NCBI GenBank assembly: GCA_023247835.1
Contig: JAHFFU010000043.1
Location: 1 to 7,499 of the forward strand
From: Candidatus Bathyarchaeota archaeon
GTDB lineage: Archaea > Thermoproteota > Bathyarchaeia > 40CM-2-53-6 > FEN-987
Direction of reading: 5' to 3'
Length of the DNA: 7,499 nt
Both the position numbers and the translations under genes were made by a program. The notes below the pieces were generated by a model. That model saw nothing but the letters and a program-made list of their open reading frames with translations, was not told the DNA's origin and ran no database searches. Shown here in pieces: positions 1-6,737 of this stretch; position 1 is the stretch's first letter; the number at the start of each line of letters is the position of its first letter.

Positions 1-1
1 G

Positions 2-889
2 GGAAGCCCGCTTGCACTGGCCCAAACCAACCAGATAGTTGAGTCGCTGAAGAAAATTGCGCCGAATGTACGATGCGAAGTCCTGCCGATTAAGACCAAG
101 GGCGACAAGATGCATGATTTCGGGACGACTGCGGTTGAAGGAAAGACTCTATTCACGAAGGAAATTGAGGAGTCGTTAATCGAAGGGCGGATTGATTTGG
201 CAGTTCACAGCATGAAGGATCTGACCACTGACATACCGAAGGGACTAGTAATAGCTGCCGTCCCAGAACGAATCAATCCACGTGATGTTCTGATCTCCCG
301 AAACAAACAGAAATTTGAGCAGCTTCCTGCAGGGGGACGCGTTGGGACAAGTAGCGCTAGGCGGAAAGCACAACTCCTCGCGGCGCGGGGAGATCTGGAA
401 ATTGTGGACGTGCATGGGAACATTGACACGCGCCTAAGCAAACTCGGGAAAGGGAACTACGACGCGATAGTGCTTGCCGCTGCTGGCCTGATAAGACTCG
501 GACTAGAAAAACAAGCAACTGAATTCCTTTCAACCGAAGTAATGCTGCCTGCGGTTGGGCAGGGTGCCCTCGCACTTCAGAGCAGAGAAGATGACGGCGA
601 AATCAGAGCTCTCGTCTCAAGTCTGGATCATGAACCGACCCGAAGGGCCGTTGGGGCTGAGCGCGCTTTCGCACGAAGGCTCGGTGCGAATTGTCGAACC
701 CCGATAGCAGCTTACGCCAGCTTCGAAGAGAGGAAGTTAGCCATCGACGGAATGGTTGCCTCGGCCAGCGGCAGACTACTTCTGCGAAGTCGAATTGTTT
801 CAGACAACCCAAACGAGGAGAAAGTGGGCGAGGAATTAGCGGAATCATTGCTCAAGAAGGGCGCAGAAATCGTACTGGAGGCTATCTGA
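2..889 (+). CDS. hemC: Hydroxymethylbilane synthase (porphobilinogen deaminase), 5'-truncated by window edge
   Basis: Cytosolic enzyme that joins four porphobilinogens into linear hydroxymethylbilane. The frame is open from base 2 and already starts inside the conserved N-terminal GSPLALAQ segment, so the ATG at 110 is internal and only about 6-11 residues are missing upstream; 295 residues are visible. Visible landmarks are the HSMKD motif, whose Asp (visible residue 73) matches the catalytic Asp84 of the E. coli enzyme, the VGTSSARRKAQLL substrate-binding loop, the HGNIDTRL segment, and LGANCRTPIAAYA, whose Cys (codon 692-694, visible residue 231) is the attachment site for the dipyrromethane cofactor. 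All key residues are present, so the enzyme should be active. The stop codon overlaps the hemD start by one base, indicating co-transcription and probably coupled translation. Identification is secure; only the true start is unknown. Confidence 0.97.
   Translation, partial: GSPLALAQTNQIVESLKKIAPNVRCEVLPIKTKGDKMHDFGTTAVEGKTLFTKEIEESLIEGRIDLAVHSMKDLTTDIPKGLVIAAVPERINPRDVLISRNKQKFEQLPAGGRVGTSSARRKAQLLAARGDLEIVDVHGNIDTRLSKLGKGNYDAIVLAAAGLIRLGLEKQATEFLSTEVMLPAVGQGALALQSREDDGEIRALVSSLDHEPTRRAVGAERAFARRLGANCRTPIAAYASFEERKLAIDGMVASASGRLLLRSRIVSDNPNEEKVGEELAESLLKKGAEIVLEAI
877..881 (+). promoter_or_regulatory. Shine-Dalgarno site for hemD
   Basis: GGAGG lies 7 nt before the ATG at 889, inside the last codons of hemC. 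It fixes the hemD start at 889 rather than at the in-frame ATG at 691, which would force a meaningless 66-residue extension read through hemC. Confidence 0.8.
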
Positions 890-1677
890 TGCAAGCCACT
901 TCCCTCAAACCGCTGTCCGGGGTGAAGATACTGGTCACTCGTCCCATCCTGCAAGCTCCAACACTATCTGAAAAGTTGCGCCAACTCGGAGCGACGACGA
1001 TTGAGCTTCCAACCATCGAGATAGTCCCAGCCGAAGATACTAGCGGTCTGGATCGAGCTGTGAGAAGCCTTAGCGAATATGATTGGGTCATATTCACAAG
1101 CGTCCACGGCGTACAATTTTTCATGAAACGCATGGCTGAACTCAAAGTTGCACCCGAGACTTTGAAGAAGGTCAAGACAGCCGCAATCGGACCCGCCACA
1201 GCAGCGGCCTTGGAGCGTGCAGTCAAGAAACCCGACTATATTCCGAACGAATACCTCTCCAGTAAAATTGCTGAGGGCCTAGGAGATGTGAAAGAGAAGC
1301 GAATCCTTCTCCCTCGAGCCGACATAGCCTCAAAGAAACTCCCAGTACTGCTGCGTGAGCGCGGGGCATTGGTTGACGAGGTTGTAGCGTACCGGACCAT
1401 CATCCCACGAGACCTAACGCCTGAACGGTTGAAATCGGTCATTGCCCGTGGCGTAGACCTAGTAACATTCACTAGCCCCTCCACGGTGCGCAACTTAGCT
1501 CGGGTATTGGGCGGCCACGAGCTAAAGCGGTTCTTGGGAAAAGTCAAGGTGGCTTGTATTGGCCCCGTAACGGTTGAGGCAACGAAGGAATTGGGCATAG
1601 GCGTTGACATTGTGGCGGAGACTCACACGATCGATGCCTTGGTAGAGGCGATAGTGCATGAAAACAGAACTGTATGA
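889..1677 (+). CDS. hemD: Uroporphyrinogen-III synthase
   Basis: Cyclises hydroxymethylbilane with inversion of ring D to give uroporphyrinogen III, the branch point for haem, sirohaem and cobalamin. The protein is 262 residues, normal for a free-standing HemD. The family is poorly conserved, but the two-domain pattern is clear: KILVTRP at residues 13-19 opens domain 1, YDWVIFTSVHGVQFF at 64-78 and KTAAIGPATAAAL at 96-108 follow, ILLPRAD at 139-145 opens domain 2, then LVTFTSPSTVRNL at 191-203 and VACIGPVTVEATKELG at 221-236. The paired 'TS' and 'IGP' elements are the usual HemD signatures. The start was chosen at 889 because it gives the proper N-terminus directly before KILVTRP, has a GGAGG at 7 nt, and overlaps the hemC stop by one base. 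It is not fused to a methyltransferase (CobA/SUMT) domain. Its 3' end overlaps hemB by 20 nt. Confidence 0.93.
   Translation: MQATSLKPLSGVKILVTRPILQAPTLSEKLRQLGATTIELPTIEIVPAEDTSGLDRAVRSLSEYDWVIFTSVHGVQFFMKRMAELKVAPETLKKVKTAAIGPATAAALERAVKKPDYIPNEYLSSKIAEGLGDVKEKRILLPRADIASKKLPVLLRERGALVDEVVAYRTIIPRDLTPERLKSVIARGVDLVTFTSPSTVRNLARVLGGHELKRFLGKVKVACIGPVTVEATKELGIGVDIVAETHTIDALVEAIVHENRTV
1645..1648 (+). promoter_or_regulatory. Probable Shine-Dalgarno site for hemB
   Basis: GAGG lies 9 nt before the ATG at 1658, within hemD. It supports a hemB start inside the hemD coding region. The other nearby ATG, at 1674, is in a different frame from hemB. Confidence 0.55.
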
Positions 1678-2668
1678 GGCTCAAGAAGAATTCCAGATAG
1701 CCGAAAGGCCGCGCCGTCTTAGACGCCTACATTCTCTGCGCCTATTGCTTCAAGAGACTCGCTTGTCGAATGCGGATATGATATACCCGATCTTCGTGGA
1801 CCGACGAATCACGAAGCGCGAGAAGATCGAATCCATGCCAGGAATTTGCCGACTTTCTCTCTCGGATTTGGAGAGTGAGATTGCCGAAGTCACAGCGCTG
1901 AAGATACCTGCAATCCTCATGTTCGGCCTACCGGGGCACAAAGATGCAACGGGTAGTGAAGCATACGCAAGCGACGGAATAGTCCAGCAGGCTGTTCGGG
2001 CGGTCAAGAAATTAGCATCGCACTTGGTCGTTGTTACCGATGTTTGTCTCTGTCAATACACTGATCACGGACATTGTGGCATTGTTCGTGGTGGAACGGT
2101 GGCAAACGACGAAACAGTGGAACTTCTTTCCCGAATTGCAGTATCCCACGCTGAAGCGGGTGCGGACATCGTCGGCCCGAGCGCGATGATGGATGGACAA
2201 GTGAAAGCGATTCGCACCGCGCTCGACGGACGAGGGTTGAAAGATACTTCAATTATGTCTTATTCAGCCAAATACGCTTCAGCCCTCTACGCGCCTTTCC
2301 GTGAAGCAGCAGAATCTTCCCCGCTTTGGGGGGATCGACGTAGCTACCAGATGGACCCGCCAAACCGCAGGGAAGCAATGCGTGAGATCGCTACAGACAT
2401 CAAAGAAGGAGCCGATATTGTCATGGTGAAACCCGCGTTAAGTTATCTGGACGTAATCAGCCACGCACGCGCCAAGTTCCAGGTTCCCCTAGCCGCATAC
2501 AATGTGAGTGGCGAGTACGCCATGATCAAGGCCGCCGGCCAGAAAGGATGGCTTGATGATAAGCTGGTGGCTCTGGAAGTGTTGACGGCCATCAAGCGTG
2601 CGGGGGCCAATGTCATAATCACGTACTTCGCGAAGGAAGCGGCAAAATGGTTGCAGGAGGCCGAGTGA
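1658..2668 (+). CDS. hemB: Delta-aminolevulinate dehydratase (porphobilinogen synthase), zinc type
   Basis: Condenses two 5-aminolevulinates to porphobilinogen, the substrate of the upstream-encoded HemC. The protein is 336 residues, a normal length. It shows RPRRLRR at 17-23 and MIYPIFV at 41-47, typical of the HemB N-terminal arm and first strand. DVCLCQYTDHGHCG (residues 128-141) carries the three zinc-ligand cysteines Cys130, Cys132 and Cys140, so this is the Zn-dependent form and not the Asp-rich Mg form. The Schiff-base lysines are Lys205 (in MSYSAKYASALYAPFREA) and Lys258 (in MVKPALSYLDVI). GDRRSYQMDPPNRREAMRE at 225-243 is the expected substrate/metal loop. The start at 1658 overlaps hemD by 20 nt and gives the expected N-terminus. 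The stop overlaps the next gene by one base, indicating tight coupling. Confidence 0.98.
   Translation: MKTELYEAQEEFQIAERPRRLRRLHSLRLLLQETRLSNADMIYPIFVDRRITKREKIESMPGICRLSLSDLESEIAEVTALKIPAILMFGLPGHKDATGSEAYASDGIVQQAVRAVKKLASHLVVVTDVCLCQYTDHGHCGIVRGGTVANDETVELLSRIAVSHAEAGADIVGPSAMMDGQVKAIRTALDGRGLKDTSIMSYSAKYASALYAPFREAAESSPLWGDRRSYQMDPPNRREAMREIATDIKEGADIVMVKPALSYLDVISHARAKFQVPLAAYNVSGEYAMIKAAGQKGWLDDKLVALEVLTAIKRAGANVIITYFAKEAAKWLQEAE
2655..2660 (+). promoter_or_regulatory. Shine-Dalgarno site for hemQ
   Basis: AGGAGG lies 7 nt before the ATG at 2668, the best ribosome-binding site in the window. It decides the hemQ start at 2668 over the in-frame ATG at 2647, which lies upstream of the site. 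Confidence 0.85.
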
Positions 2669-3393
2669 TGAAAACTCAAACTTCGACCGAGGCCAAACCC
2701 ATTCAAGCGACTGAGAGGGAGTATCTGAAGTACACGTTCTTCAAAGTCGACTCACAGTGGAGGCGGCTCGAGAATAGGGAAAAGTCAGCGGCCAAGCAAG
2801 AGTTCGCATCCATCGCAAATCGCTTTGGAGAGCAAAACATTCTGAGCAGTTACTCTCTAGTCGGAATCCGGGGCGACGCTGACTTCATGCTCTGGACGAT
2901 TAGCAAACGGCTTGAAGATTTCCAAGGACTGACGTCGCACCTGTTTTCGTCAACATTTGGAAAATACTTGGAGGTCCCCTACTCTTACTTGGCGTTAACA
3001 AGGCAGTCTGAATATCTCGGTAACCACCATCATGAGGGCCAAGAGGGCGCGTCACTAAGAAAGCAGCCCGGGAATTCGAAATATCTCTTCGTCTACCCAT
3101 TTGTCAAGAAGCGTGAGTGGTATTTCCTTCCTCACGAGGAGCGGAAGCTCATGATGGCGCAGCATTTCAAAATCGGACACAAGTATCCCTCAGTCCAAAT
3201 TCACACAGGGTACTCATTCGGCCTCGACGATCAGGAGTTCGTTTTGGCTTTTGAGACCGACCAGCCTGCAGACTTCTCTGAACTGGTGATGGAGTTGAGG
3301 AGTAGTGGAGCCAGCCGCTATACAGCGCTAGAGACTCCGATTTTCACCTGCATCGCCATGCCGATCGAGGAAATCCTCGATATTCTTGGATGA
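2668..3393 (+). CDS. hemQ: Coproheme decarboxylase (chlorite-dismutase superfamily, HemQ/ChdC)
   Basis: Predicted to decarboxylate the two propionates of coproheme III to vinyls using peroxide, the last step of the coproporphyrin-dependent haem pathway. The protein is 241 residues and fits the family's double ferredoxin-like fold. The first half (YTFFKVDSQWRRL at 22-34, then LSSYSLVGIRGDADFMLW at 59-76) is followed by the active-site half. YPFVK at 143-147 gives Tyr143 and Lys147, matching Tyr145/Lys149 of Geobacillus HemQ. His166 in AQHFKIG is the likely proximal haem ligand, and SFGLDDQEFVLAFETD (183-198) is a family hallmark. Arg211 fits the conserved Arg218. The distal position that is Gln in firmicute HemQ and Arg in true chlorite dismutases aligns near Ile178 (neighbours Gln177, His179), with no Arg, arguing against chlorite dismutase. 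Placement between hemB and hemE supports the haem role. ATG 2668 was chosen for its strong Shine-Dalgarno site and the one-base overlap with hemB. Confidence 0.9.
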   Translation: MKTQTSTEAKPIQATEREYLKYTFFKVDSQWRRLENREKSAAKQEFASIANRFGEQNILSSYSLVGIRGDADFMLWTISKRLEDFQGLTSHLFSSTFGKYLEVPYSYLALTRQSEYLGNHHHEGQEGASLRKQPGNSKYLFVYPFVKKREWYFLPHEERKLMMAQHFKIGHKYPSVQIHTGYSFGLDDQEFVLAFETDQPADFSELVMELRSSGASRYTALETPIFTCIAMPIEEILDILG

Positions 3394-3408
3394 CAGTGAC
3401 AGCCAGGG

Positions 3409-4431
3409 TTGAATGACCGCCTCATCAAAGCTTGTCGGCGCCAACCCGTTGACGCCACACCAGTTTGGTTCATGCGCCAAGCGGGCAGGTTCCTACCTGA
3501 ATACAGGAAGATTAGGGAGAAGCATGATGTCATATCGATATGCAAGAATCCTGACTTATGCGCCGAAGTCACTACGTTACCAGTTAAGACACTAGGCGTT
3601 GACGCCGCGATAATATTCGCCGACATCATGCTCCCGCTGGAAGGCATGGGCGTAAGGTTCGAAATCAAGGAAGGCCTAGGCCCACTAATCGAGGACCCAA
3701 TCCGCAGTTTGGACTCAGCCAATTCCTTGATTGATCTCGACCCGAAAAATGACGTGCCATTTGTTCTTGAAGCAATTGCGCAGACAAAGAAAATGCTGAA
3801 CGTTCCGCTTATCGGCTTTTGCGGAGCCCCATTCACATTAGCCAGTTACCTTATCGAGGGAAGGCCGACGAGGGACTTCGTGAACACGAAGGCGCTGATG
3901 TACCGTGACCCGAAGACTTGGCACGCCTTGATGGATAAGTTGGCCACAGCCATGGCAGACTATTTGCGAGCGCAGGTCAAGGCAGGGGTCGATGTGGTTC
4001 AGCTTTTCGACAGTTGGGCCGGATGCCTCAGCCCGCAAGATTACCATCAATACGTGCTTCCCTATTCGCATCGAATCTTCAAAAACCTAGAGGGTACCGG
4101 TGTGCCCCGTATTCACTTCGGAACCGGAACCTCGAACCTACTTGAGGAAATGAGGAGAGCGGGGGGAGACGTCTTCGGGGTAGACTGGAGGATTCCTATA
4201 GACCTCGCTTGGGAGCGGCTGGGATACGATGTCGGCATTCAAGGCAACCTCGACCCGGCCGTATTGCTCGGCGACCTGGAGCTAGTCAAATCGCAAGCCT
4301 CAGAAATCCTAGCGAGGACTAAGGGAAGAGTTGGCCACATTTTCAACTTGGGGCATGGGATGTTGCCGGAAACTTCACCCAAGAACGTAATTGAACTCGT
4401 TAAGTTCGTTCATGACTCGACGCAAAATTGA
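3409..4431 (+). CDS. hemE: Uroporphyrinogen decarboxylase
   Basis: Cofactor-free enzyme that decarboxylates the four acetate side chains of uroporphyrinogen III to give coproporphyrinogen III. The protein is 340 residues, full length for the family. Signature 1, PVWFMRQAGRFLPEYR (18-33), carries the substrate-binding Arg23 and Arg27. Asp72 in FADIM matches the catalytic Asp86 of the human enzyme (the motif is usually FSDIL). Signature 2, GFCGAPFTLASYLIEG (136-151), carries Tyr147. Ser202 in DSWAG and His316 in NLGHGMLPET complete the active site. Translation starts at a TTG: a TGA at 3397-3399 blocks any upstream start in this frame, and the next in-frame ATG (Met22) would remove the conserved NDRLIKACRRQPVDATP leader. 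Only AGGG directly abutting the TTG resembles a ribosome site, so translation probably depends on coupling to hemQ, 15 nt upstream. Confidence 0.97.
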   Translation: MNDRLIKACRRQPVDATPVWFMRQAGRFLPEYRKIREKHDVISICKNPDLCAEVTTLPVKTLGVDAAIIFADIMLPLEGMGVRFEIKEGLGPLIEDPIRSLDSANSLIDLDPKNDVPFVLEAIAQTKKMLNVPLIGFCGAPFTLASYLIEGRPTRDFVNTKALMYRDPKTWHALMDKLATAMADYLRAQVKAGVDVVQLFDSWAGCLSPQDYHQYVLPYSHRIFKNLEGTGVPRIHFGTGTSNLLEEMRRAGGDVFGVDWRIPIDLAWERLGYDVGIQGNLDPAVLLGDLELVKSQASEILARTKGRVGHIFNLGHGMLPETSPKNVIELVKFVHDSTQN

Positions 4432-4450
4432 TTCTAGCTAGGCGCGAAAC

Positions 4451-5377
4451 TTGCCGGATCCCGCTGTACTTCTGATGGCTTACGGTACGCCAAGTTCCGA
4501 GGAGGATATTGAAGCATATCTGACCGATATTAGGAGGGGCCGCAAGTCAACTCAAGCCGCCGTAGAAGAGCTGAAAGAGCGATACAGAAAGATCGGTGGT
4601 CGTTCCCCGCTACTGGATATCACAAAGGCGCAAGCTTCAGCCCTGGAGAAAACTCTGAACACACTTGGGGTAAAGGCCCGCGTTTATGTTGGCATGAAAC
4701 ATTGGCATCCTTACATTGGCGAAGTTGTCCCGCAAATCGTGAATGATGGGTTCCACCAGATTATCGCGTTAGCATTGGCCCCCCACTATTCGCAGATCAG
4801 TATTGGTGGATACAAACAGGTTCTTGACCAAGCTCTAGGTGCGGTCATCAAGTTGCAGGTGGATTTTGTTGAGAGCTGGTACGATCACCCTTTGTTCCAT
4901 CGCGCGGTCGCGGAAAAAGTCAATGCCGTTCTAGCGCAGTATCCCAGGCCTGAGAATTTCGAAGTACTTTTCGCAGCACACAGCTTACCTGAGCGCATCC
5001 TTCAACAGAACGACCCATATCCCTTGCAACTCCGCAGCTCATGCCAAGCTGTAGCTGACCTCTTGAAACTCAACCATTGGTCCTTCGCTTATCAGAGCGC
5101 TGGCCAAACCGGCGAGAAATGGCTTGGCCCAGATATTTTGGAAGTCTTGCAAGAAATGAGCCTCCGCGGCAATGGCGTCAACGTTCTCGTCGTTCCCATA
5201 GGGTTCGTCGCCGACCACCTTGAGATATTGTATGATATTGACGTTGAAGCCCAAGAGTTCGCGAGAACCCATGGCCTGAATCTAGCGAGGGCTGAGTCGT
5301 TGAACACGAGCCCGACGTTCATCTCAGCTTTGGCAGATGTTGTTTTGAAACGAGCCAACCGTAACAAGTGGTCTTAG
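4451..5377 (+). CDS. hemH: Ferrochelatase, coproporphyrin III type
   Basis: Inserts Fe2+ into a porphyrin; here the substrate is probably coproporphyrin III (alternative name cpfC), given the HemQ gene in the same operon. The protein is 308 residues, like the Bacillus enzyme, with no C-terminal Fe-S or membrane extension, so it should be soluble. The N-terminus reads VLLMAYGTPSSEEDIEAYL, with Tyr11 at the place of Bacillus Tyr13. RRGRK at 28-32 and GGRSPL at 49-54 also match that group. FAAHSLPERI (174-183) holds catalytic His177. PIGFVADHLEILYDID (249-264) holds catalytic Glu258, and YQSAGQTGEKWLGPD (214-228) is the usual loop. A TTG start at 4451 is used: an in-frame TAG at 4439-4441 blocks upstream starts and Met9 would delete the first strand. 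The ribosome site is weak (AGG 8 nt upstream). It ends the operon, and its stop overlaps the stop of the opposing gene. Confidence 0.96.
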   Translation: MPDPAVLLMAYGTPSSEEDIEAYLTDIRRGRKSTQAAVEELKERYRKIGGRSPLLDITKAQASALEKTLNTLGVKARVYVGMKHWHPYIGEVVPQIVNDGFHQIIALALAPHYSQISIGGYKQVLDQALGAVIKLQVDFVESWYDHPLFHRAVAEKVNAVLAQYPRPENFEVLFAAHSLPERILQQNDPYPLQLRSSCQAVADLLKLNHWSFAYQSAGQTGEKWLGPDILEVLQEMSLRGNGVNVLVVPIGFVADHLEILYDIDVEAQEFARTHGLNLARAESLNTSPTFISALADVVLKRANRNKWS

Positions 5378-5832
5378 GAGACGTCCAGGGTTCGTTGGCG
5401 TCGATTTCCCAAAATCATGTAAGTTACGAGTCCTTTCGCGATCAGGGTTCGACTCTGATCTCTGACCTCAGCTTCGCCGACTGCGATGCGCTTACCCTTG
5501 TGAACTATGCTGCCTGAGGCTCTTAGACGACCTGGTTTGGCGGGTGCGATGAAGTTCACCTTCAGTTCGACCGTGGTGATAAATTCCTGAGACTTGAGCA
5601 TGGTGCACAATGCTAAGCCCACTGCTGAGTCGATTAGTGCTGCGGCTACTCCTCCGTGTGCAACACCAGCGTCTTGAGTCAACCGTTGTCCGACTTTGAT
5701 TTTCATCTCGGCTCGTCCCAGGCTGAGCCTTGTCAACTGCATGCCGAGGTGCCTGTAGAAGGGCATCTTTCTTGCCAGCCGCCAGATCCAAGCCGCCTGA
5801 CGAGATGATGGTTTAGGCAATTTGCGAGACAT
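5374..5832 (-). CDS. PaaI-family hotdog-fold acyl-CoA thioesterase
   Basis: Small cytosolic protein of 152 residues with a single hotdog domain, predicted to hydrolyse an acyl- or aryl-CoA thioester; the substrate cannot be read from the sequence. Visible family features are PFYRHLGMQL at 24-33, DAGVAHGGVAAALIDSAVG at 54-72 with the HGG turn (59-61) and the acidic helix residue Asp68, and ELKVNFIAPAKPG at 89-101, the central strand typical of PaaI/YdiI-type enzymes. The first ~20 residues are basic and unconserved, so Met23 (start at 5766) is an alternative start; neither candidate has a clear ribosome site. It reads toward hemH and the two stops overlap by 4 bp. It follows arsM on the same strand after 156 bp, so it is probably transcribed alone. 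No link with haem or arsenic is evident. Confidence 0.85.
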   Translation of the reverse strand: MSRKLPKPSSRQAAWIWRLARKMPFYRHLGMQLTRLSLGRAEMKIKVGQRLTQDAGVAHGGVAAALIDSAVGLALCTMLKSQEFITTVELKVNFIAPAKPGRLRASGSIVHKGKRIAVGEAEVRDQSRTLIAKGLVTYMILGNRRQRTLDVS

Positions 5833-5988
5833 ACAAAGATTCAGGCGTCCGATGACGGCAGGTGAAACATAAGGGTACGCATTCGCGGCGTCGACTATGC
5901 GTCCTCTTTTGGATGTTAGGGACTCGCGTAAGGTAGGTCGTGCTTGGAAGAGGGTGGGAGAGTGGTGTAGTTTTTTGGGGAAGACATG
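5833..5988. other. 156-bp intergenic spacer between arsM and the thioesterase gene
   Basis: No convincing gene, tRNA or repeat is visible. A short plus-strand frame covering part of it (from 5897) runs into arsM antisense and resembles nothing. The spacer holds a run of six T on the plus strand (about 5971-5976) and a weak 6-bp inverted repeat (5877-5882 with 5897-5902). It presumably carries the thioesterase promoter and the arsM transcript end. Confidence 0.5.
5865..5873 (-). promoter_or_regulatory. Possible TATA-like box for the thioesterase gene
   Basis: On the minus strand this reads CTTATGTTT, 33-41 nt before the ATG at 5832. At archaeal spacing, transcription would begin about 10 nt before the ATG. 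It is the only AT-rich element in this part of the spacer, but the match is weak. Confidence 0.3.
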
Positions 5989-6729
5989 TTACTTTACGAG
6001 GACCGTTGAGGTAAGAGGTTTTGTGGCCAACCAAGCTACACTTTTCACTTGCAGGCCTTGGGAGGAGCATGTATCGTTCAACGGTGATGGTTCATCTACG
6101 TGTGTGATATCCTGAAAACCTGTTTTGCGTAGCAGGTTCTCATATTCGTCAATTGTTATTGCTCCCGATATGCACGCCGCCCAATCTTCAGGGTTTATCG
6201 GCAGTTCCTTCTTCGAATTGTTAGTCGCGACCATGTCCGAAATTGTAATCCGGCCGTTTGGCTTGAGGACTCTGTAGATTTCTTTGAATCCGCGGGTCTT
6301 GTCTGGGACTAAGTTTAGAACGCAATTGCTTACGACAACGTCTACCGAGCTACTTTCCACCGGCAGGTGTTCTATTTCCCCCAGCCTGAACTCAACGTTC
6401 CTGTAGCCATACTTCTCAGTCACTCGTCGTGCCTTGAAGATCATTTCAGGGGTCGAGTCGACACCTATCACTCTACCATTTGACCCGACTAGTTTTGAGG
6501 CCCGGAAGACATCAATGCCACCGCCACTGCCAAGGTCTAGGACCGTTTGACCCTCTACCGGTGAAGCTAGAGTTACGGGGCTACCGCAGCCCGCGGCGCA
6601 TCCCGCCGATTCCTGTGGGACTGATTCATCTCCAGCCGCTGGCTCGCAGCAGGATCGATTCGACTTCGATAGTTCAGCGTAGTGGTGCCTAACGGCCTCT
6701 TTGATTTCAGTTTCAGATAGCTTACTCAT
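5989..6729 (-). CDS. arsM: Arsenite S-adenosylmethionine methyltransferase
   Basis: Predicted to methylate As(III) to mono-, di- and trimethyl arsenicals with S-adenosylmethionine, a cytosolic detoxification step. The protein is 246 residues with a class I Rossmann domain: VLDLGSGGGIDVF (63-75) is the SAM loop, Asp91 follows in VIGVDSTPEM, and FRLGEIEHLPV (114-124) is characteristic of ArsM rather than of generic UbiE methyltransferases. Cysteines expected to bind As(III) are Cys136 in SNCVLNL and Cys186 in CISGA, 50 residues apart as in the algal enzyme (Cys174/Cys224). Cys48 in GCGSP is the likely third; Cys27-Cys28 form the N-terminal CC pair. The stretch between CC and GCGSP is shorter than in typical ArsM. 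A TGA directly before the ATG excludes an upstream start. There is no clear ribosome site, so the transcript may have a very short leader. It lies downstream of a TrmB-like regulator on the same strand. Confidence 0.92.
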   Translation of the reverse strand: MSKLSETEIKEAVRHHYAELSKSNRSCCEPAAGDESVPQESAGCAAGCGSPVTLASPVEGQTVLDLGSGGGIDVFRASKLVGSNGRVIGVDSTPEMIFKARRVTEKYGYRNVEFRLGEIEHLPVESSSVDVVVSNCVLNLVPDKTRGFKEIYRVLKPNGRITISDMVATNNSKKELPINPEDWAACISGAITIDEYENLLRKTGFQDITHVDEPSPLNDTCSSQGLQVKSVAWLATKPLTSTVLVK

Positions 6730-6737
6730 TCAAATCA

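Noticed and set aside
1236..1610. Minus-strand open frames inside hemD (also 882-1226)
   Set aside because: Antisense shadows of a well-supported gene; low-complexity Ser/Arg/Thr-rich products without recognisable domains.
2668..3393. Chlorite dismutase activity for the Cld-superfamily protein
   Set aside because: No Arg is seen at the distal haem position required for chlorite chemistry, Tyr143/Lys147 of coproheme decarboxylases are present, and the gene sits inside a haem-synthesis operon.
3413..3595. ATG-initiated 60-codon frame near the hemE start
   Set aside because: It is in another frame from the strongly conserved hemE reading frame; the ATG is coincidental.
3318..3836. Open frame of 172 codons on the minus strand
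   Set aside because: It lies antisense to hemQ and hemE, both clearly real, and its translation resembles no family.
5403..5416. Small inverted repeat GATTT/AAATC just after hemH as a terminator
   Set aside because: A 5-bp AT-rich stem with no T-run, lying in the coding end of the thioesterase gene; indistinguishable from chance.
5877..5902. Weak inverted repeat ACGCAT/ATGCGT as a terminator or RNA hairpin
   Set aside because: Only 6 bp of stem with a 14-nt loop; the T-rich stretch after it is on the plus strand, where no gene ends.
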